From Botryobacter ruber (lineage in GTDB: Bacteria; Bacteroidota; Bacteroidia; Cytophagales; Hymenobacteraceae), in NCBI RefSeq assembly GCF_003347595.2, contig NZ_QCZK02000015.1, positions 1-64,000 of the forward strand: DNA of 64,000 bases, in the 5' to 3' direction. A program made the translations under genes and the position numbers. A model generated the notes under the pieces. That model did not search any database, was not told the origin of the DNA, and saw nothing but the letters and a program-made list of their open reading frames with translations. Positions 17,479 to 26,400 of the stretch are shown piece after piece (within the stretch, counting starts at the first letter, position 1; each line of letters begins with the position of its first letter).

Positions 17479-19308
17479 ATGAAAAGAATCTTTCTGACAG
17501 GCTTTGCCGCCGCTTTCCTTTTTTCATGTTCCAGCCCGCAGCGGGATGGCGCTGCCATGGCCACTGTTTCTGCGGCTGAAACCGAAATACAGCAGAAAGC
17601 ACAGGAATTCCTGGCAACTTACGCTCAAAAATACCAGGAACTTTATACTGCCTCGGTAGAAGCGGAATGGCAGTCGAACACAAAAATAGTAGAAGGCGAC
17701 TCTACCAACGCCGTCGCCACCCGCAGGGCAAACGAAGCGCTGGCTGCTTTTACCGGCAGCGAATTCAACATCAACCACACCCGTGAGCTTCTCAAGCACG
17801 AAGAACACCTGACACCCCTGCAAAAAAAGCAGCTCGAAGAAATACTGTACACAGCCGCCAACAATCCGCAGACCATACCCGATGTGGTAAAGCGGCGTAT
17901 TAAAGCAGAAACCGAACAAACCGAGAAACTGTATGGCTTTGACTATAAAATCTTCACTCAAAAGGTTACCACCAACGACATCGATAACATTCTGCGTACC
18001 GAGAAAGACCTGAAGAAACGCCAGGCGGCATGGGAGAGCAGCAAGGAAGTGGGCAAAAGCCTCCGGACCGGCATCCTGAACCTGCGCCAGCTTCGCAACG
18101 AAACGGTACAGAACCTCGGCTTCGACGACTACTTCACCTACCAGGCCTCCGAGTACGGCATGACGCGCCAGGAAATGATGGACCTGATGAAAAAGATCAA
18201 CAAAGAGCTACACCCTCTTTACCGGGAGCTGCACACCTACGCCCGTTACGAACTGGCTAAAAAATATGGCGTGAAAGAGGTGCCCGACATGCTGCCGGCC
18301 CACTGGCTGCCCAACCGCTGGGGCCAGGACTGGAGCGCTATGGTAAATGTGCAGGGCATGGACCTGGATGCAGCCCTGAAGTCCAAAGAGCCAAAGTGGC
18401 TCGTGGAGCAGGCAGAGCGTTTCTATGTTAGCCTGGGATTTCCCGGGCTGCCGCGTTCGTTTTACGAGAAATCGAGCCTGTACCCGCTTCCGCCAAACGC
18501 CGGCTACAAAAAGAACAACCACGCTTCTGCCTGGCACGTGGACCTGGAAAACGATGTACGCTGCCTGATGAGCGTGGAGCCCAATGCCGACTGGTACGAA
18601 ACCACCCACCACGAACTGGGCCACATCTATTATTATATGACCTACACCAACCCCGATGTGCCTGTGCTGCTGCGGGAGGGAGCCAACCGCGCCTACCACG
18701 AAGCCATCGGGTCGCTGATGGGGCTGGCGGCCATGCAAAAGCCATTCCTGGTGGAGCTTAACCTGGTTGATGCGAATGCCAAAACCGACGAGGTACAGAC
18801 GCTCCTGAAGGAGGCGCTGAGCTATGTCACCTTCATTCCGTTTGCCACGGGCGTGATGAGTGAGTGGGAGCATGATTTTTATGCGAAGAACCTGCCGGCT
18901 GACCAGCTAAACAAACGCTGGTGGGAACTGGCCCGGCAATACCAGGGCATGGTGCCGCCAACGGTACGCGGCGAAGAGTTTACCGATGCCACCACCAAAA
19001 CCCACATCAACGACGATCCGGCACAGTACTACGATTATGCGCTTTCTTACGTCATCCTGTTCCAGTTGCACGACCACATTTCCCGCAACATCCTGAAGCA
19101 GGACCCGCACGCCACCAACTACTATGGCAGCAAAGAAGTAGGCGAATTCCTGAAAAGCATTATGTACCCGGGTGCGAGTGCCGACTGGCGCCAGATGCTG
19201 AAAGATAAAACCGGGGAAGAATTAAGCGCCCGCGCTATGGTCGACTACTTTCAGCCACTGATGGACTACCTGAAAGCACAGAACAAAGGCAGAAAATACA
19301 CGATTTAA
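17479..19308 (+). CDS. M2 family (angiotensin-converting-enzyme-like) peptidyl-dipeptidase, lipoprotein
   Basis: 609 residues, as usual for bacterial M2 enzymes. The signal peptide ends in a lipobox (AAFLFSC, cysteine 14), so it is probably anchored in the membrane facing the periplasm. The zinc site is HELGH at 378-382 with the third ligand E408 in HEAIGSL. FTYQASEYGMTRQEM and VMSEWEHDFYAKNLP are also M2-like. The family removes dipeptides from peptide C-termini. It is a single gene followed by a terminator shared with pirin. Confidence 0.93.
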   Translation: MKRIFLTGFAAAFLFSCSSPQRDGAAMATVSAAETEIQQKAQEFLATYAQKYQELYTASVEAEWQSNTKIVEGDSTNAVATRRANEALAAFTGSEFNINHTRELLKHEEHLTPLQKKQLEEILYTAANNPQTIPDVVKRRIKAETEQTEKLYGFDYKIFTQKVTTNDIDNILRTEKDLKKRQAAWESSKEVGKSLRTGILNLRQLRNETVQNLGFDDYFTYQASEYGMTRQEMMDLMKKINKELHPLYRELHTYARYELAKKYGVKEVPDMLPAHWLPNRWGQDWSAMVNVQGMDLDAALKSKEPKWLVEQAERFYVSLGFPGLPRSFYEKSSLYPLPPNAGYKKNNHASAWHVDLENDVRCLMSVEPNADWYETTHHELGHIYYYMTYTNPDVPVLLREGANRAYHEAIGSLMGLAAMQKPFLVELNLVDANAKTDEVQTLLKEALSYVTFIPFATGVMSEWEHDFYAKNLPADQLNKRWWELARQYQGMVPPTVRGEEFTDATTKTHINDDPAQYYDYALSYVILFQLHDHISRNILKQDPHATNYYGSKEVGEFLKSIMYPGASADWRQMLKDKTGEELSARAMVDYFQPLMDYLKAQNKGRKYTI

Positions 19309-19386
19309 CCGAAGAGAAGCCTTAAAAAGTTTGCAGCTGCTGTCACCATTCCCGCTGCTGCAGCTGCTTAATTCTATTTAAATACA

Positions 19387-19440
19387 ACTGCCCCTGTCAA
19401 CCAAGCAATTGCACTTGTGTGGACAGGGGCAGTGGCTTTT
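19387..19440. terminator. Terminator between M2 peptidase and pirin genes
   Basis: Perfect 12-bp stem ACTGCCCCTGTC with a 23-bp loop, between convergent genes. A short T run follows on the plus strand. Confidence 0.65.
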
Positions 19441-19453
19441 ATAGCAACAGCAG

Positions 19454-20173
19454 TTAATAATTCACCTCAAGCGCAGGCACATCCACCAGCATAAATGAGG
19501 CTTCGGCAGTAGCATGAATATCAATTACCTCCTGGTCTTCGAGCCGCAGCTGGTCGTGGGTATCGGCTTCAACACCGTTCACAATCACGCTGCCATTTGT
19601 AATGTAGAGCAGCGTTTTCCTGATTTTAAAAGTCCTGAAGTTGATATCTTCGCCTTTCCCCAACTTGGCATAGTAGATGGTTGAATTTGAATTAAGGAAC
19701 ACAACATCTTCCAGCACTTTCTGCCCTGTAGCCAGGGGTACCAGTTTATTTGACGTGTCCAGGAAATCGAGCGTCATTTGTTCGTAGGATGGCGCCAGTC
19801 CGCTTTTGTTGGGCAGGAACCAGAGCTGATACAAATGCACCTCTTCGTCCGTTTCGTTTGTCTCGGAATGGCTGATGCCGATCCCGGATGTCATCCGCTG
19901 CACATCGCCCATCCGGATCGTGCTTTCATTTCCGAGGTTGTCTTTGTGAGTCAGTTCACCACTCAATACTACTGTTACTATCTCCATTTCGGTATGCGGG
20001 TGCTCCGGGAAACCGCTGTGTGGGGCAATATAATCATCATTGAAAACCCGCAACGGACCAAACTGCACGTTGGTAGGGTCATAATAATCGGCAAACGAAA
20101 ACAGGTATCGGGATTTAAGCCAGTCGCCTACGCTAGCTTCATGGCGTTCGGCTGCGGTGATCAGTTTTATCAT
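19454..20173 (-). CDS. Pirin family protein (YhhW-like quercetinase)
   Basis: 239 residues. The bicupin shows FADYYDPTNVQFGPLRVFNDD and the metal motif HSGFPEHPHTEMEIVT with the histidines and glutamate that bind iron. GDVQRMTSGIGISHSETN is the second cupin strand pair typical of pirins. Bacterial YhhW has quercetin 2,3-dioxygenase activity in vitro, but the natural substrate is unclear. Confidence 0.92.
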   Translation of the reverse strand: MIKLITAAERHEASVGDWLKSRYLFSFADYYDPTNVQFGPLRVFNDDYIAPHSGFPEHPHTEMEIVTVVLSGELTHKDNLGNESTIRMGDVQRMTSGIGISHSETNETDEEVHLYQLWFLPNKSGLAPSYEQMTLDFLDTSNKLVPLATGQKVLEDVVFLNSNSTIYYAKLGKGEDINFRTFKIRKTLLYITNGSVIVNGVEADTHDQLRLEDQEVIDIHATAEASFMLVDVPALEVNY

Positions 20174-20293
20174 TGCGCTTTATCGTAAGTTTGAGCACTA
20201 GTATTTACAGCTATTTACTTATTGCTAGCCTTTACGCAGATGCACGTAACTGGTTAAGCAAACACTTTGTTTTACCTGCTGACCGTCCCTAAA

Positions 20294-20339
20294 AACAGCG
20301 CGTCCTGTGCCGGGTGTGGCACAGGACGCGCTGTTTTAT
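20294..20339 (-). terminator. Strong terminator of the XRE-S24 repressor gene
   Basis: Perfect 18-bp GC-rich stem (AACAGCGCGTCCTGTGCC) with a 6-nt loop, followed on the minus strand by TTTT. Confidence 0.85.
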
Positions 20340-20352
20340 CGTATCGAAAGGG

Positions 20353-21129
20353 CTACTCTACTTTTTTAAGCTTCTGCACTTCTTTCTGCAGATCCAGCAC
20401 AATAGAGGAAAGCTTATCGAGCGAAATATCTGCAATCGGGAAAGTTGAGCTGATGTAGGATTTTGCTTCCCATATTTCCAGCACATCTTCCACATTCAGT
20501 TCATAAGGCGAATAGAGCGGGTTGTCGGAATGCAGCCGTAGCACTGCCGTATCTTTTATTTTATTGTAGATGCGCTTAAACACCACCCCCTCCTTCTGGC
20601 TCACGATAATGCAGGGCGTACCGTCTTTTACACTATTCCAATCATCCACAAAGCGGCCTACAATGACAGTACCCGAGGCAATAGGCAGCATCGAATCGCC
20701 AGTTATCTCAAAAGCCCTGTACGTACCGCCCGTCCCGAGCATGGGAAGCCGGAAACGCGGCAGTTCTTCGATAAACTCCGGATCGGCATAGCCGTTCAGG
20801 TAGCCGGCACTGGCTTTGTAAGGCACCAGTTCTATGTTTTCATTCTGGTCTTCGTCTACCGTAATTGCCAGCACGCGCAATTTTCCACCTGCATCATTAC
20901 CGGTTGCGCTACCAGTCGGAGCTGCTCCAGAGCTTAGATCTACTGTAATTAAATCATCGAGGCTTATAGTAAAGAGCTTGGCGATATTTACAAGTGTACT
21001 AAGCTTCGGTTCTGCTCGCCCCTCTTCGTATGCGCCTACCAGCGAGCGCTTTATATCCAGCTTCTCAGCTAACTGTGCCTGTGTGTACCCGGCACTCTTC
21101 CTGAGGTGCCTTAAGTTCAAAGTGACCAT
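20353..21129 (-). CDS. XRE-type repressor with S24 (LexA/CI-like) peptidase domain
   Basis: 258 residues from MVTLNLRHLR; a start at 21150 would add 7 residues. Residues 1-65 are a helix-turn-helix (YTQAQLAEKLDIKRSLVGAYEEGRAEP). A linker leads to a S24 domain with ITGDSMLPI (nucleophile Ser) and EGVVFKRIY (general-base Lys). A candidate Ala-Gly scissile bond is in SAGYLNGYADPEF. Self-cleavage could thus relieve repression after a stress signal, as in LexA or phage CI. No phage or SOS genes are adjacent, so the regulon is unknown. It ends in a short coiled coil (DLQKEVQKLKKVE). Confidence 0.9.
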   Translation of the reverse strand: MVTLNLRHLRKSAGYTQAQLAEKLDIKRSLVGAYEEGRAEPKLSTLVNIAKLFTISLDDLITVDLSSGAAPTGSATGNDAGGKLRVLAITVDEDQNENIELVPYKASAGYLNGYADPEFIEELPRFRLPMLGTGGTYRAFEITGDSMLPIASGTVIVGRFVDDWNSVKDGTPCIIVSQKEGVVFKRIYNKIKDTAVLRLHSDNPLYSPYELNVEDVLEIWEAKSYISSTFPIADISLDKLSSIVLDLQKEVQKLKKVE

Positions 21130-21200
21130 ATCCACAATTTTGCCAATCAAATTAGTTAGAAACAGAGCTTTATTTACTCAATTAGCTCATTCTCGTAAAT

Positions 21201-21228
21201 ATACTAATCATTTAAACATTATACTAAT
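21201..21228. promoter_or_regulatory. Paired ATACTAAT sites upstream of the XRE-S24 gene
   Basis: Two exact ATACTAAT boxes start 20 bp apart (about two helix turns) and 72 bp from the start codon. Autoregulation by the repressor is an inference. Confidence 0.4.
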
Positions 21229-21239
21229 TTATTTAGCAT

Positions 21240-21573
21240 AAATTTCAATTTTCAGACCAACCCTAAAAAAGAATGAGTTGATTACTTCAGGGGCACAAAG
21301 GCAATAATACGGCTAACAGGTTAGTTTTTACCTGCATAATTTCACCTTTTTTTGCTTTTTTAAGCATTTGCCCAGTCGCCGGTTTTAGCTGCATTTTAGA
21401 ATTAAACCATGCCCCTGCTTCTTCCAAACACCTTCGATCCAGGTCTTCCAAAGCCTTTTTTTCATCATTATCCCTCTTTTAAAACAGTAAATGTAAAACA
21501 GCACAGACAGCTGCAGTAGGATTATTTTTATAATTAGCTTTACAGTGTTTGGAACTAAACAGGGGTTGAAATT
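21240..21573. other. Gene-free interval upstream of the subtilase gene
   Basis: AT-rich, with no supported RNA or coding frame. A 60-codon minus-strand frame here lacks an ATG. Confidence 0.3.
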
Positions 21574-21599
21574 GGTTATGTATATGGGTTATGTATATG
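21574..21599. repeat. Perfect 13-bp tandem repeat
   Basis: GGTTATGTATATG twice, back to back, 87 bp upstream of the subtilase start. It may be a regulator site or recent slippage. Confidence 0.6.
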
Positions 21600-21685
21600 A
21601 ATGACGGTTATACTATCAGCTTTCTTTAGCAGGCTGCTTTTAACGGTCAGAAATTTTTAACGAAGCCAATATTAAATCTATTACT

Positions 21686-22927
21686 ATGAAAAAGTTCACA
21701 TTCGGAAAAGCACTCTCTCTTACTGCTCTCGCTTCAGCCATGGTACTTTCCAGCTGCCAGAAAGAAGAGTTGATGGAGCAACAGTTTGCTGCCCCAACCG
21801 ATGTTCAGCAGACTTCCGGCACAAGCGGACAGGCTATTGAAGGACAGTACATCGTGGTATTCCAGGATGGTTCTACCAACAGCATCTCTGCCATGGGCGA
21901 AGCCACTACCCGCCAGTCGGTGCTGGCACAGTCAGGCATTGAGGCTGGCGCTGTGAAGGAGACTTTCCAGGGAGCTGTAAAGGGTTTTGCTGCCCGCCTT
22001 TCTGCTGATCAGTTGAAAGAGCTGCGTAATAACCCGGAGGTGGCTTACGTAGAGCAGGACAAGATCATCAACATAGAAAAAGGCATTACTTCCGCTAACA
22101 CCACTGCTTCGGCAGAAGGATCGATCACCGCGCAAGGTACAGTAGGTACCATTACGCCAATGTCTGGAGAGATTGTGCCCTGGAACATCCAGCGCGTAGG
22201 CTACGGCGACGGACGCGGAAAGACAGTATGGATCATCGACTCTGGTGTGGATACAGATCACCCGGACCTGACAGTAGACAGATCCAGAAGCAAGTCTTTT
22301 GTGAGCGGTACTACCTCTATAGAAGATGGCTATGGCCACGGAACAACGGTAGCCGGTATCATTGCTGCCAAGAATAACGGCAGAGGCATGATCGGTGTAG
22401 CTTCAGGTGCTACAGTAGTTGCCCTGCGCGTGTTCAACGATTCTGGTGCGGGTACGCTTTCAAGCGCTATTTCAGCGGTGAGCCACGTGAACATGAATGC
22501 CAAAGCAGGCGATGTGGTAAACATGAGCATCGGTAGCGGTATCTCTTCTACCCTGGATTACCTGGTGAAGAGTGCAGCCTCTAAAGGTATAAAGTTTGCC
22601 ATTGCAGCTGGTAACAGTGCTGTGGATTGTGCCTCTACTTCTCCTGCCCGACTGAACGCTCCTGGTGTGTACACCGTGTCAGCTATGGACAGCTACGGCA
22701 GGCTGTGGAGCAGATCGAACTATGGTTTATCTGTAGACTTTGCTGCCCCTGGTGTGAACGTAACAACGACTACTAAAGGTGGTTCAATCGGTAGCGGCGC
22801 TTACGGTACATCCTTTGCCGCCCCGCACGTAGCTGGTATCCTGTTGCTGAAAGGTACTGTAGTAGCGAAAGGAACCATCACTGGCGATAAAGATTCTAAA
22901 GCTGATCCCATCGCTTCACTTAACTAA
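21686..22927 (+). CDS. Secreted S8 (proteinase K-like) serine protease, lipoprotein
   Basis: 413 residues. A signal peptide with lipobox (MVLSSC, cysteine about 24) is followed by an I9 propeptide (YIVVFQDGSTN ... VAYVEQD). The catalytic domain has D185 in IIDSGVDTDHPDL, H218 in GYGHGTTVAG and S376 in GTSFAAPHVAG, all in the proteinase K arrangement. No T9SS tail is present; the C-terminus is only about 30 residues past the serine. It would be exported and self-matured after propeptide cleavage. An N-terminal lipid plus propeptide cleavage would release the protease. Confidence 0.93.
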   Translation: MKKFTFGKALSLTALASAMVLSSCQKEELMEQQFAAPTDVQQTSGTSGQAIEGQYIVVFQDGSTNSISAMGEATTRQSVLAQSGIEAGAVKETFQGAVKGFAARLSADQLKELRNNPEVAYVEQDKIINIEKGITSANTTASAEGSITAQGTVGTITPMSGEIVPWNIQRVGYGDGRGKTVWIIDSGVDTDHPDLTVDRSRSKSFVSGTTSIEDGYGHGTTVAGIIAAKNNGRGMIGVASGATVVALRVFNDSGAGTLSSAISAVSHVNMNAKAGDVVNMSIGSGISSTLDYLVKSAASKGIKFAIAAGNSAVDCASTSPARLNAPGVYTVSAMDSYGRLWSRSNYGLSVDFAAPGVNVTTTTKGGSIGSGAYGTSFAAPHVAGILLLKGTVVAKGTITGDKDSKADPIASLN

Positions 22928-22948
22928 GAATTCATAATTTCTGAGTAT

Positions 22949-22993
22949 AAACAGGCAGGGCCACCCGGTTGGGGTGGCCCTGCCTGTTTTTGC
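22949..22993 (+). terminator. Terminator of the subtilase gene
   Basis: AAACAGGCAGGGCCACCC stem (18 bp) with a 5-nt loop, followed by a T-rich tail. Confidence 0.85.
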
Positions 22994-23021
22994 TTTTATG
23001 CTACAGTCTCACGCTTTCGCA

Positions 23022-23056
23022 AGGTGCAGCAGTGGCTGTAGTGGCAGGTGCAGCAG
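23022..23056 (+). repeat. Dispersed GCAGTGGCTGTGGTGGCAG repeat, single copy
   Basis: One plus-oriented unit (one mismatch, GTAGTGG) in the gap between convergent genes (subtilase and recQ). Confidence 0.7.
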
Positions 23057-23139
23057 AATAAAACAGCGCTGATAAACGCCGACAGGGGCGAAAATCCCGT
23101 AGAATTTCAGGGGAAGCTGGAACAGGCAGTACGCCCCGT

Positions 23140-25278
23140 TCAGGAATTCTGCTTTTTATACACGGCCAGCGAAAGCCGGATTTTGTAATAATCGTACGCT
23201 TCGCCCAGTAGCTCGAATAAATCTTTCAGCTTTGCATCCGGCCCCATTTTTTCAATAGCCCGGGCTATTACCTGGTATTCTGCTTTCGACAGGAAATTGC
23301 CGATACGAATATCATACCCCTGCTCGTAAAGTGCCGCGATATGGGAGTAAATGGTGGCCAGGTTCAGGTTGCGCTGCTGGGCAATCTGCTCAGGAGTAAA
23401 GCCCTGCTTATAGGCCTCGAAGGTTACCAGGTGCGTGGCGCCTTTTATTTTATTCCCCTTATCCTGCTCCTCGGTAATGAAATGCATGATCTCGTTCATG
23501 AAATCTTCGCCGTAACGGTCGAACTTCTGCGCCCCCACCCCGCCAATGGCCAGCATGGAAATGCGGTTGGTTGGTCTTTCGGCTGCCATCTCCTGCAAGG
23601 TAGCGTCTGAAAAAACAACATAGGGAGGCACATTCTGCTCATCGGCCAGCCTCTTTCGGAGGGCACGCAGCTTGTCGAACAGCGCATCTTTTATCAGTTC
23701 TTTCTTCGGACGGGCTTTCACTAATGGCACTTCCTCCGTCTGTCTTACCTCCTCAAACTTCACCAGCTCCACTTTCCTGTTTTCGAATAGCACCCTACGG
23801 CTCTGCTCTGTCAGTTTCAGGGTGTAGTTCTGGTCGTAAGCCAGTTCAATGAGGCCGGCGTTTATCATCTGGTGGAGGTAACGCTGCCAGTCCATCGGGC
23901 TGATGTCGCGCCCGGCGCCGTAGGTTTTTATTTTATCGAAACCTGCCTGTAACACCTGGCTGTTCCGGGAGCCGCGGAGCACATCTACCAGCAGTCCCAT
24001 GTTCGCCTGCTCCTGCGTTCGTGCAATAGCCGACAGCGCCTTTTGCGCAAGCAAAGTGCCATCGAACGTTACCGGCGGGTTACGGCAGATGTCGCAGTTG
24101 CCACAGGGCTTTTCCATGGTTTCGCCGAAGTACTGTAACAGGATGCGCCTCCGGCAAATGGCGGCTTCGGCATACTGCTGCATGCGCTCCAGCTTTACCA
24201 GCTGCAGTTCCAGCTGGCTTTTCTGTCCCCGCTCTCCTTCCGAAAGCATATTGCGCATACTCATCACATCGGCATAACTGTAAAACAGAAGTGCATCCGA
24301 CTTGGCCCCGTCGCGCCCGGCACGCCCGATTTCCTGGTAATAACCTTCTATATTCTTGGGCAGGTTGTAATGGATCACCCAGCGCACGTTCGATTTGTCG
24401 ATGCCCATCCCGAAGGCGATGGTGGCGCACACGATCTGCACGTTATCGCGCAGGAAATCCTCCTGGGCTTTGGCCCGCTGGTTAGGAGACATGCCGGCAT
24501 GGTAAAAGGTAACGCTGTAGCCGTCTTTCTTCAGTTTCCCGGCCAGCGACTCGGTGCTTTTGCGGCTCAGGCAGTAGATGATGCCCGGCTGCCCCTGGCG
24601 CTTATCCAGGAAATCGCGGATGCGGTTGTAGCGATCGCGGCCCGGGCGAACGCTCAGGTTAATATTGGGACGGTCGAAAGAGGCGACAAATACCTCGGGG
24701 TTCTGCAGGTGAAGCTGCTCCTGGATATCTTTCTGCGTGAGGCGGTCGGCGGTAGCGGTAAGGGCAACGACAGGAACCTGCGGAAACTGCTGCTTGAGCG
24801 CGCGCAGTTGCGTGTATTCCGGGCGGAAGTCGTGGCCCCAGGCCGAGATGCAGTGCGCTTCGTCTACGGCAAAAAGGGAAATGTTCAGGCGTTTGAGAAA
24901 AGCAAAAAAACCGGCAGAAAGCAGCTTCTCCGGCGACACATACAGGAGCTTCAGTTGGTTATCGAGGCACTGGTTTTCAATTTTGTATTGCTCTTCGGCA
25001 CCTTGGGAGCTGTTGATATAGGCGGCAGGGATACCATTTACCAGCAGGGCCTCCACCTGGTCTTTCATGAGGGCAATGAGCGGCGATACCACCACGCAAA
25101 TCCCCTTCTTCACCACTGCCGGTACCTGGTAACAGATGGATTTTCCACCACCTGTCGGCATTAGCACCACCACATCTTTCCCCTTCAGGATATTCGAAAC
25201 AATATCTTCCTGCATGGGGCGAAACTGGTCGTAGCCAAAGTACAGCTTCAGTGCCTCACGCGCCTCTCGTATTTCCAT
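23140..25278 (-). CDS. recQ: ATP-dependent DNA helicase RecQ
   Basis: 712 residues. Helicase motifs: MPTGGGKSICYQ (Walker A), VSPLIALMKDQ, VDEAHCISAWGHDFRP, GRAGRDG. The RQC zinc cysteines are in ICRRRILLQYFGE and CGNCDICRNPP. An HRDC domain (DALFDKLRALRKRLADEQNVPPYVVF) is followed by a further C-terminal helical segment as in many Bacteroidota RecQ. It unwinds 3'-to-5' and processes stalled forks and gaps. A -7 box lies 54 bp upstream. Confidence 0.95.
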   Translation of the reverse strand: MEIREAREALKLYFGYDQFRPMQEDIVSNILKGKDVVVLMPTGGGKSICYQVPAVVKKGICVVVSPLIALMKDQVEALLVNGIPAAYINSSQGAEEQYKIENQCLDNQLKLLYVSPEKLLSAGFFAFLKRLNISLFAVDEAHCISAWGHDFRPEYTQLRALKQQFPQVPVVALTATADRLTQKDIQEQLHLQNPEVFVASFDRPNINLSVRPGRDRYNRIRDFLDKRQGQPGIIYCLSRKSTESLAGKLKKDGYSVTFYHAGMSPNQRAKAQEDFLRDNVQIVCATIAFGMGIDKSNVRWVIHYNLPKNIEGYYQEIGRAGRDGAKSDALLFYSYADVMSMRNMLSEGERGQKSQLELQLVKLERMQQYAEAAICRRRILLQYFGETMEKPCGNCDICRNPPVTFDGTLLAQKALSAIARTQEQANMGLLVDVLRGSRNSQVLQAGFDKIKTYGAGRDISPMDWQRYLHQMINAGLIELAYDQNYTLKLTEQSRRVLFENRKVELVKFEEVRQTEEVPLVKARPKKELIKDALFDKLRALRKRLADEQNVPPYVVFSDATLQEMAAERPTNRISMLAIGGVGAQKFDRYGEDFMNEIMHFITEEQDKGNKIKGATHLVTFEAYKQGFTPEQIAQQRNLNLATIYSHIAALYEQGYDIRIGNFLSKAEYQVIARAIEKMGPDAKLKDLFELLGEAYDYYKIRLSLAVYKKQNS

Positions 25279-25331
25279 CTCGTTTGCTTTGATCTCTATA
25301 GAAGAAACAACTATAGCCTGTAATTATAGTT

Positions 25332-25339
25332 CAAAGATA
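25332..25339 (-). promoter_or_regulatory. -7 box of recQ
   Basis: TATCTTTG on the minus strand, an exact TAnnTTTG match, 54 bp ahead of the recQ ATG. A -33 TTG at good spacing is not evident. Confidence 0.45.
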
Positions 25340-25436
25340 GTTATATTTTTGGTGAGACAGAAGCAGGCAAAACAGAAGGAAGCCGGAGTTTAGGCAAGGC
25401 AATTTATTCCATAACACCTAAACACCTGCCAGATAA

Positions 25437-25466
25437 GTGCAGCAGAGGCTGTGGTGGCAGGTGCAG
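25437..25466 (+). repeat. Dispersed GCAGTGGCTGTGGTGGCAG repeat, single copy
   Basis: Plus-oriented unit (variant GCAGAGGCTGTGGTGGCAG) between recQ and mobA. Confidence 0.7.
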
Positions 25467-25526
25467 AAGATATTAAAGCTACCTGGGAGTAGTCTTGAGG
25501 TAGGTTTAACGGAGCGCAAGCCCAGG

Positions 25527-26093
25527 CTACAGCGTATTGTAGTTCCTGAAGCTGTTGCTGTCCAGCAAAGGCAAGCCACGGGTGTTGCCGCTTCGCAGGA
25601 CATGCATTAAACTAAAATTATCAAGCGCACCTGTAGCCACTTTTTGCGTAACTGCCTTTAAACCGGCAGCTGAATAGATGGCACAAAAAGGCTCGTAAAA
25701 ATCGCCTGACATAAACGCATAAAAGTCGTAATGCTCTTCTGATTCGTAGGCCGCCATCAGGTAGGCCAGCGTAGCCTCTTCCATATCGATCATGTCGCAG
25801 GCCAGGAGCAGGAGGTCGTAGTCGGGGTACTGCTGGTGCACGCTTAGCAGGCCCTGCAGCGGCCCTTCCACGGCGGGAACCTTGTCCACAACTAAATGTT
25901 CGGCAGGAAATAATTTGCTGTATTCGTCGCGTTGCGCAGGATTTACAGAAACCACAACAGGTAACTGAAGGGCTTCAAATTTGGCTGCTACGTACTTTGC
26001 CCAAACGGTATCCTGGATGGGAATCAGGCCTTTGTCGCGCCCCATGCGTGTGCTTTGCCCCCCGCACAGCACCACGCCCAGTAATTTTGTCAT
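25527..26093 (-). CDS. mobA: Molybdenum cofactor guanylyltransferase MobA
   Basis: 188 residues. The nucleotide-binding start GVVLCGGQSTRMGRDKG is the MobA signature, and LLLACDMIDM is the metal site. MobA joins GMP to Mo-molybdopterin, giving the guanine dinucleotide form needed by DMSO-reductase-family enzymes such as the nitrate reductase 5 kb away. It is the last gene of the Mo-cofactor run (downstream of the SelW-like gene, 13 bp). Confidence 0.92.
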   Translation of the reverse strand: MTKLLGVVLCGGQSTRMGRDKGLIPIQDTVWAKYVAAKFEALQLPVVVSVNPAQRDEYSKLFPAEHLVVDKVPAVEGPLQGLLSVHQQYPDYDLLLLACDMIDMEEATLAYLMAAYESEEHYDFYAFMSGDFYEPFCAIYSAAGLKAVTQKVATGALDNFSLMHVLRSGNTRGLPLLDSNSFRNYNTL

Positions 26094-26106
26094 TGTTGTT
26101 ATCAGC

Positions 26107-26385
26107 TTATTTTTTGTCGGAATGGCCCAGGCTCTTGCCCGGACTAACTTTGTCGCGAACCAGTTGTTTCAGCTCCTTAATTTCCGGGAAACGGCCTGCT
26201 TCCTTCCTGTCAAAAATCACCTCATCCCCCACACGGACAGTGTAGCGTCCGCTTACTTCGCTTGGCTGCAGCAGCACTCCCTGCACCTCGCCGGTAAACG
26301 TGGTAAGCAGTTCCTGCGCCATGTAGGCGGCCCGCAGCATCCAGCCGCATTTGGGGCAGTACTCGATGGTGACAACCGGTTTCAT
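26107..26385 (-). CDS. SelT/SelW/SelH (Rdx) family protein, Cys form
   Basis: 92 residues. EYCPKCGW holds the redox CxxC at the end of the first strand, and GRYTVRVGDEVIFDRKEAGRFPE is typical for Rdx thioredoxin-like proteins. It has Cys where animal homologues have selenocysteine. Rdx proteins are small thiol oxidoreductases with poorly known partners. Its place between moaE and mobA suggests, but does not prove, a link to cofactor maturation or sulphur transfer. Confidence 0.85.
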   Translation of the reverse strand: MKPVVTIEYCPKCGWMLRAAYMAQELLTTFTGEVQGVLLQPSEVSGRYTVRVGDEVIFDRKEAGRFPEIKELKQLVRDKVSPGKSLGHSDKK

Positions 26386-26400
26386 GGGGTAAAGGTAAGG

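Noticed and set aside
21250..21440. Minus-strand frame with protein-like composition (LEDLDRRCLEEAGAWFNSK)
   Set aside because: No ATG; a stop codon lies just before the protein-like part, and there is no matching family.
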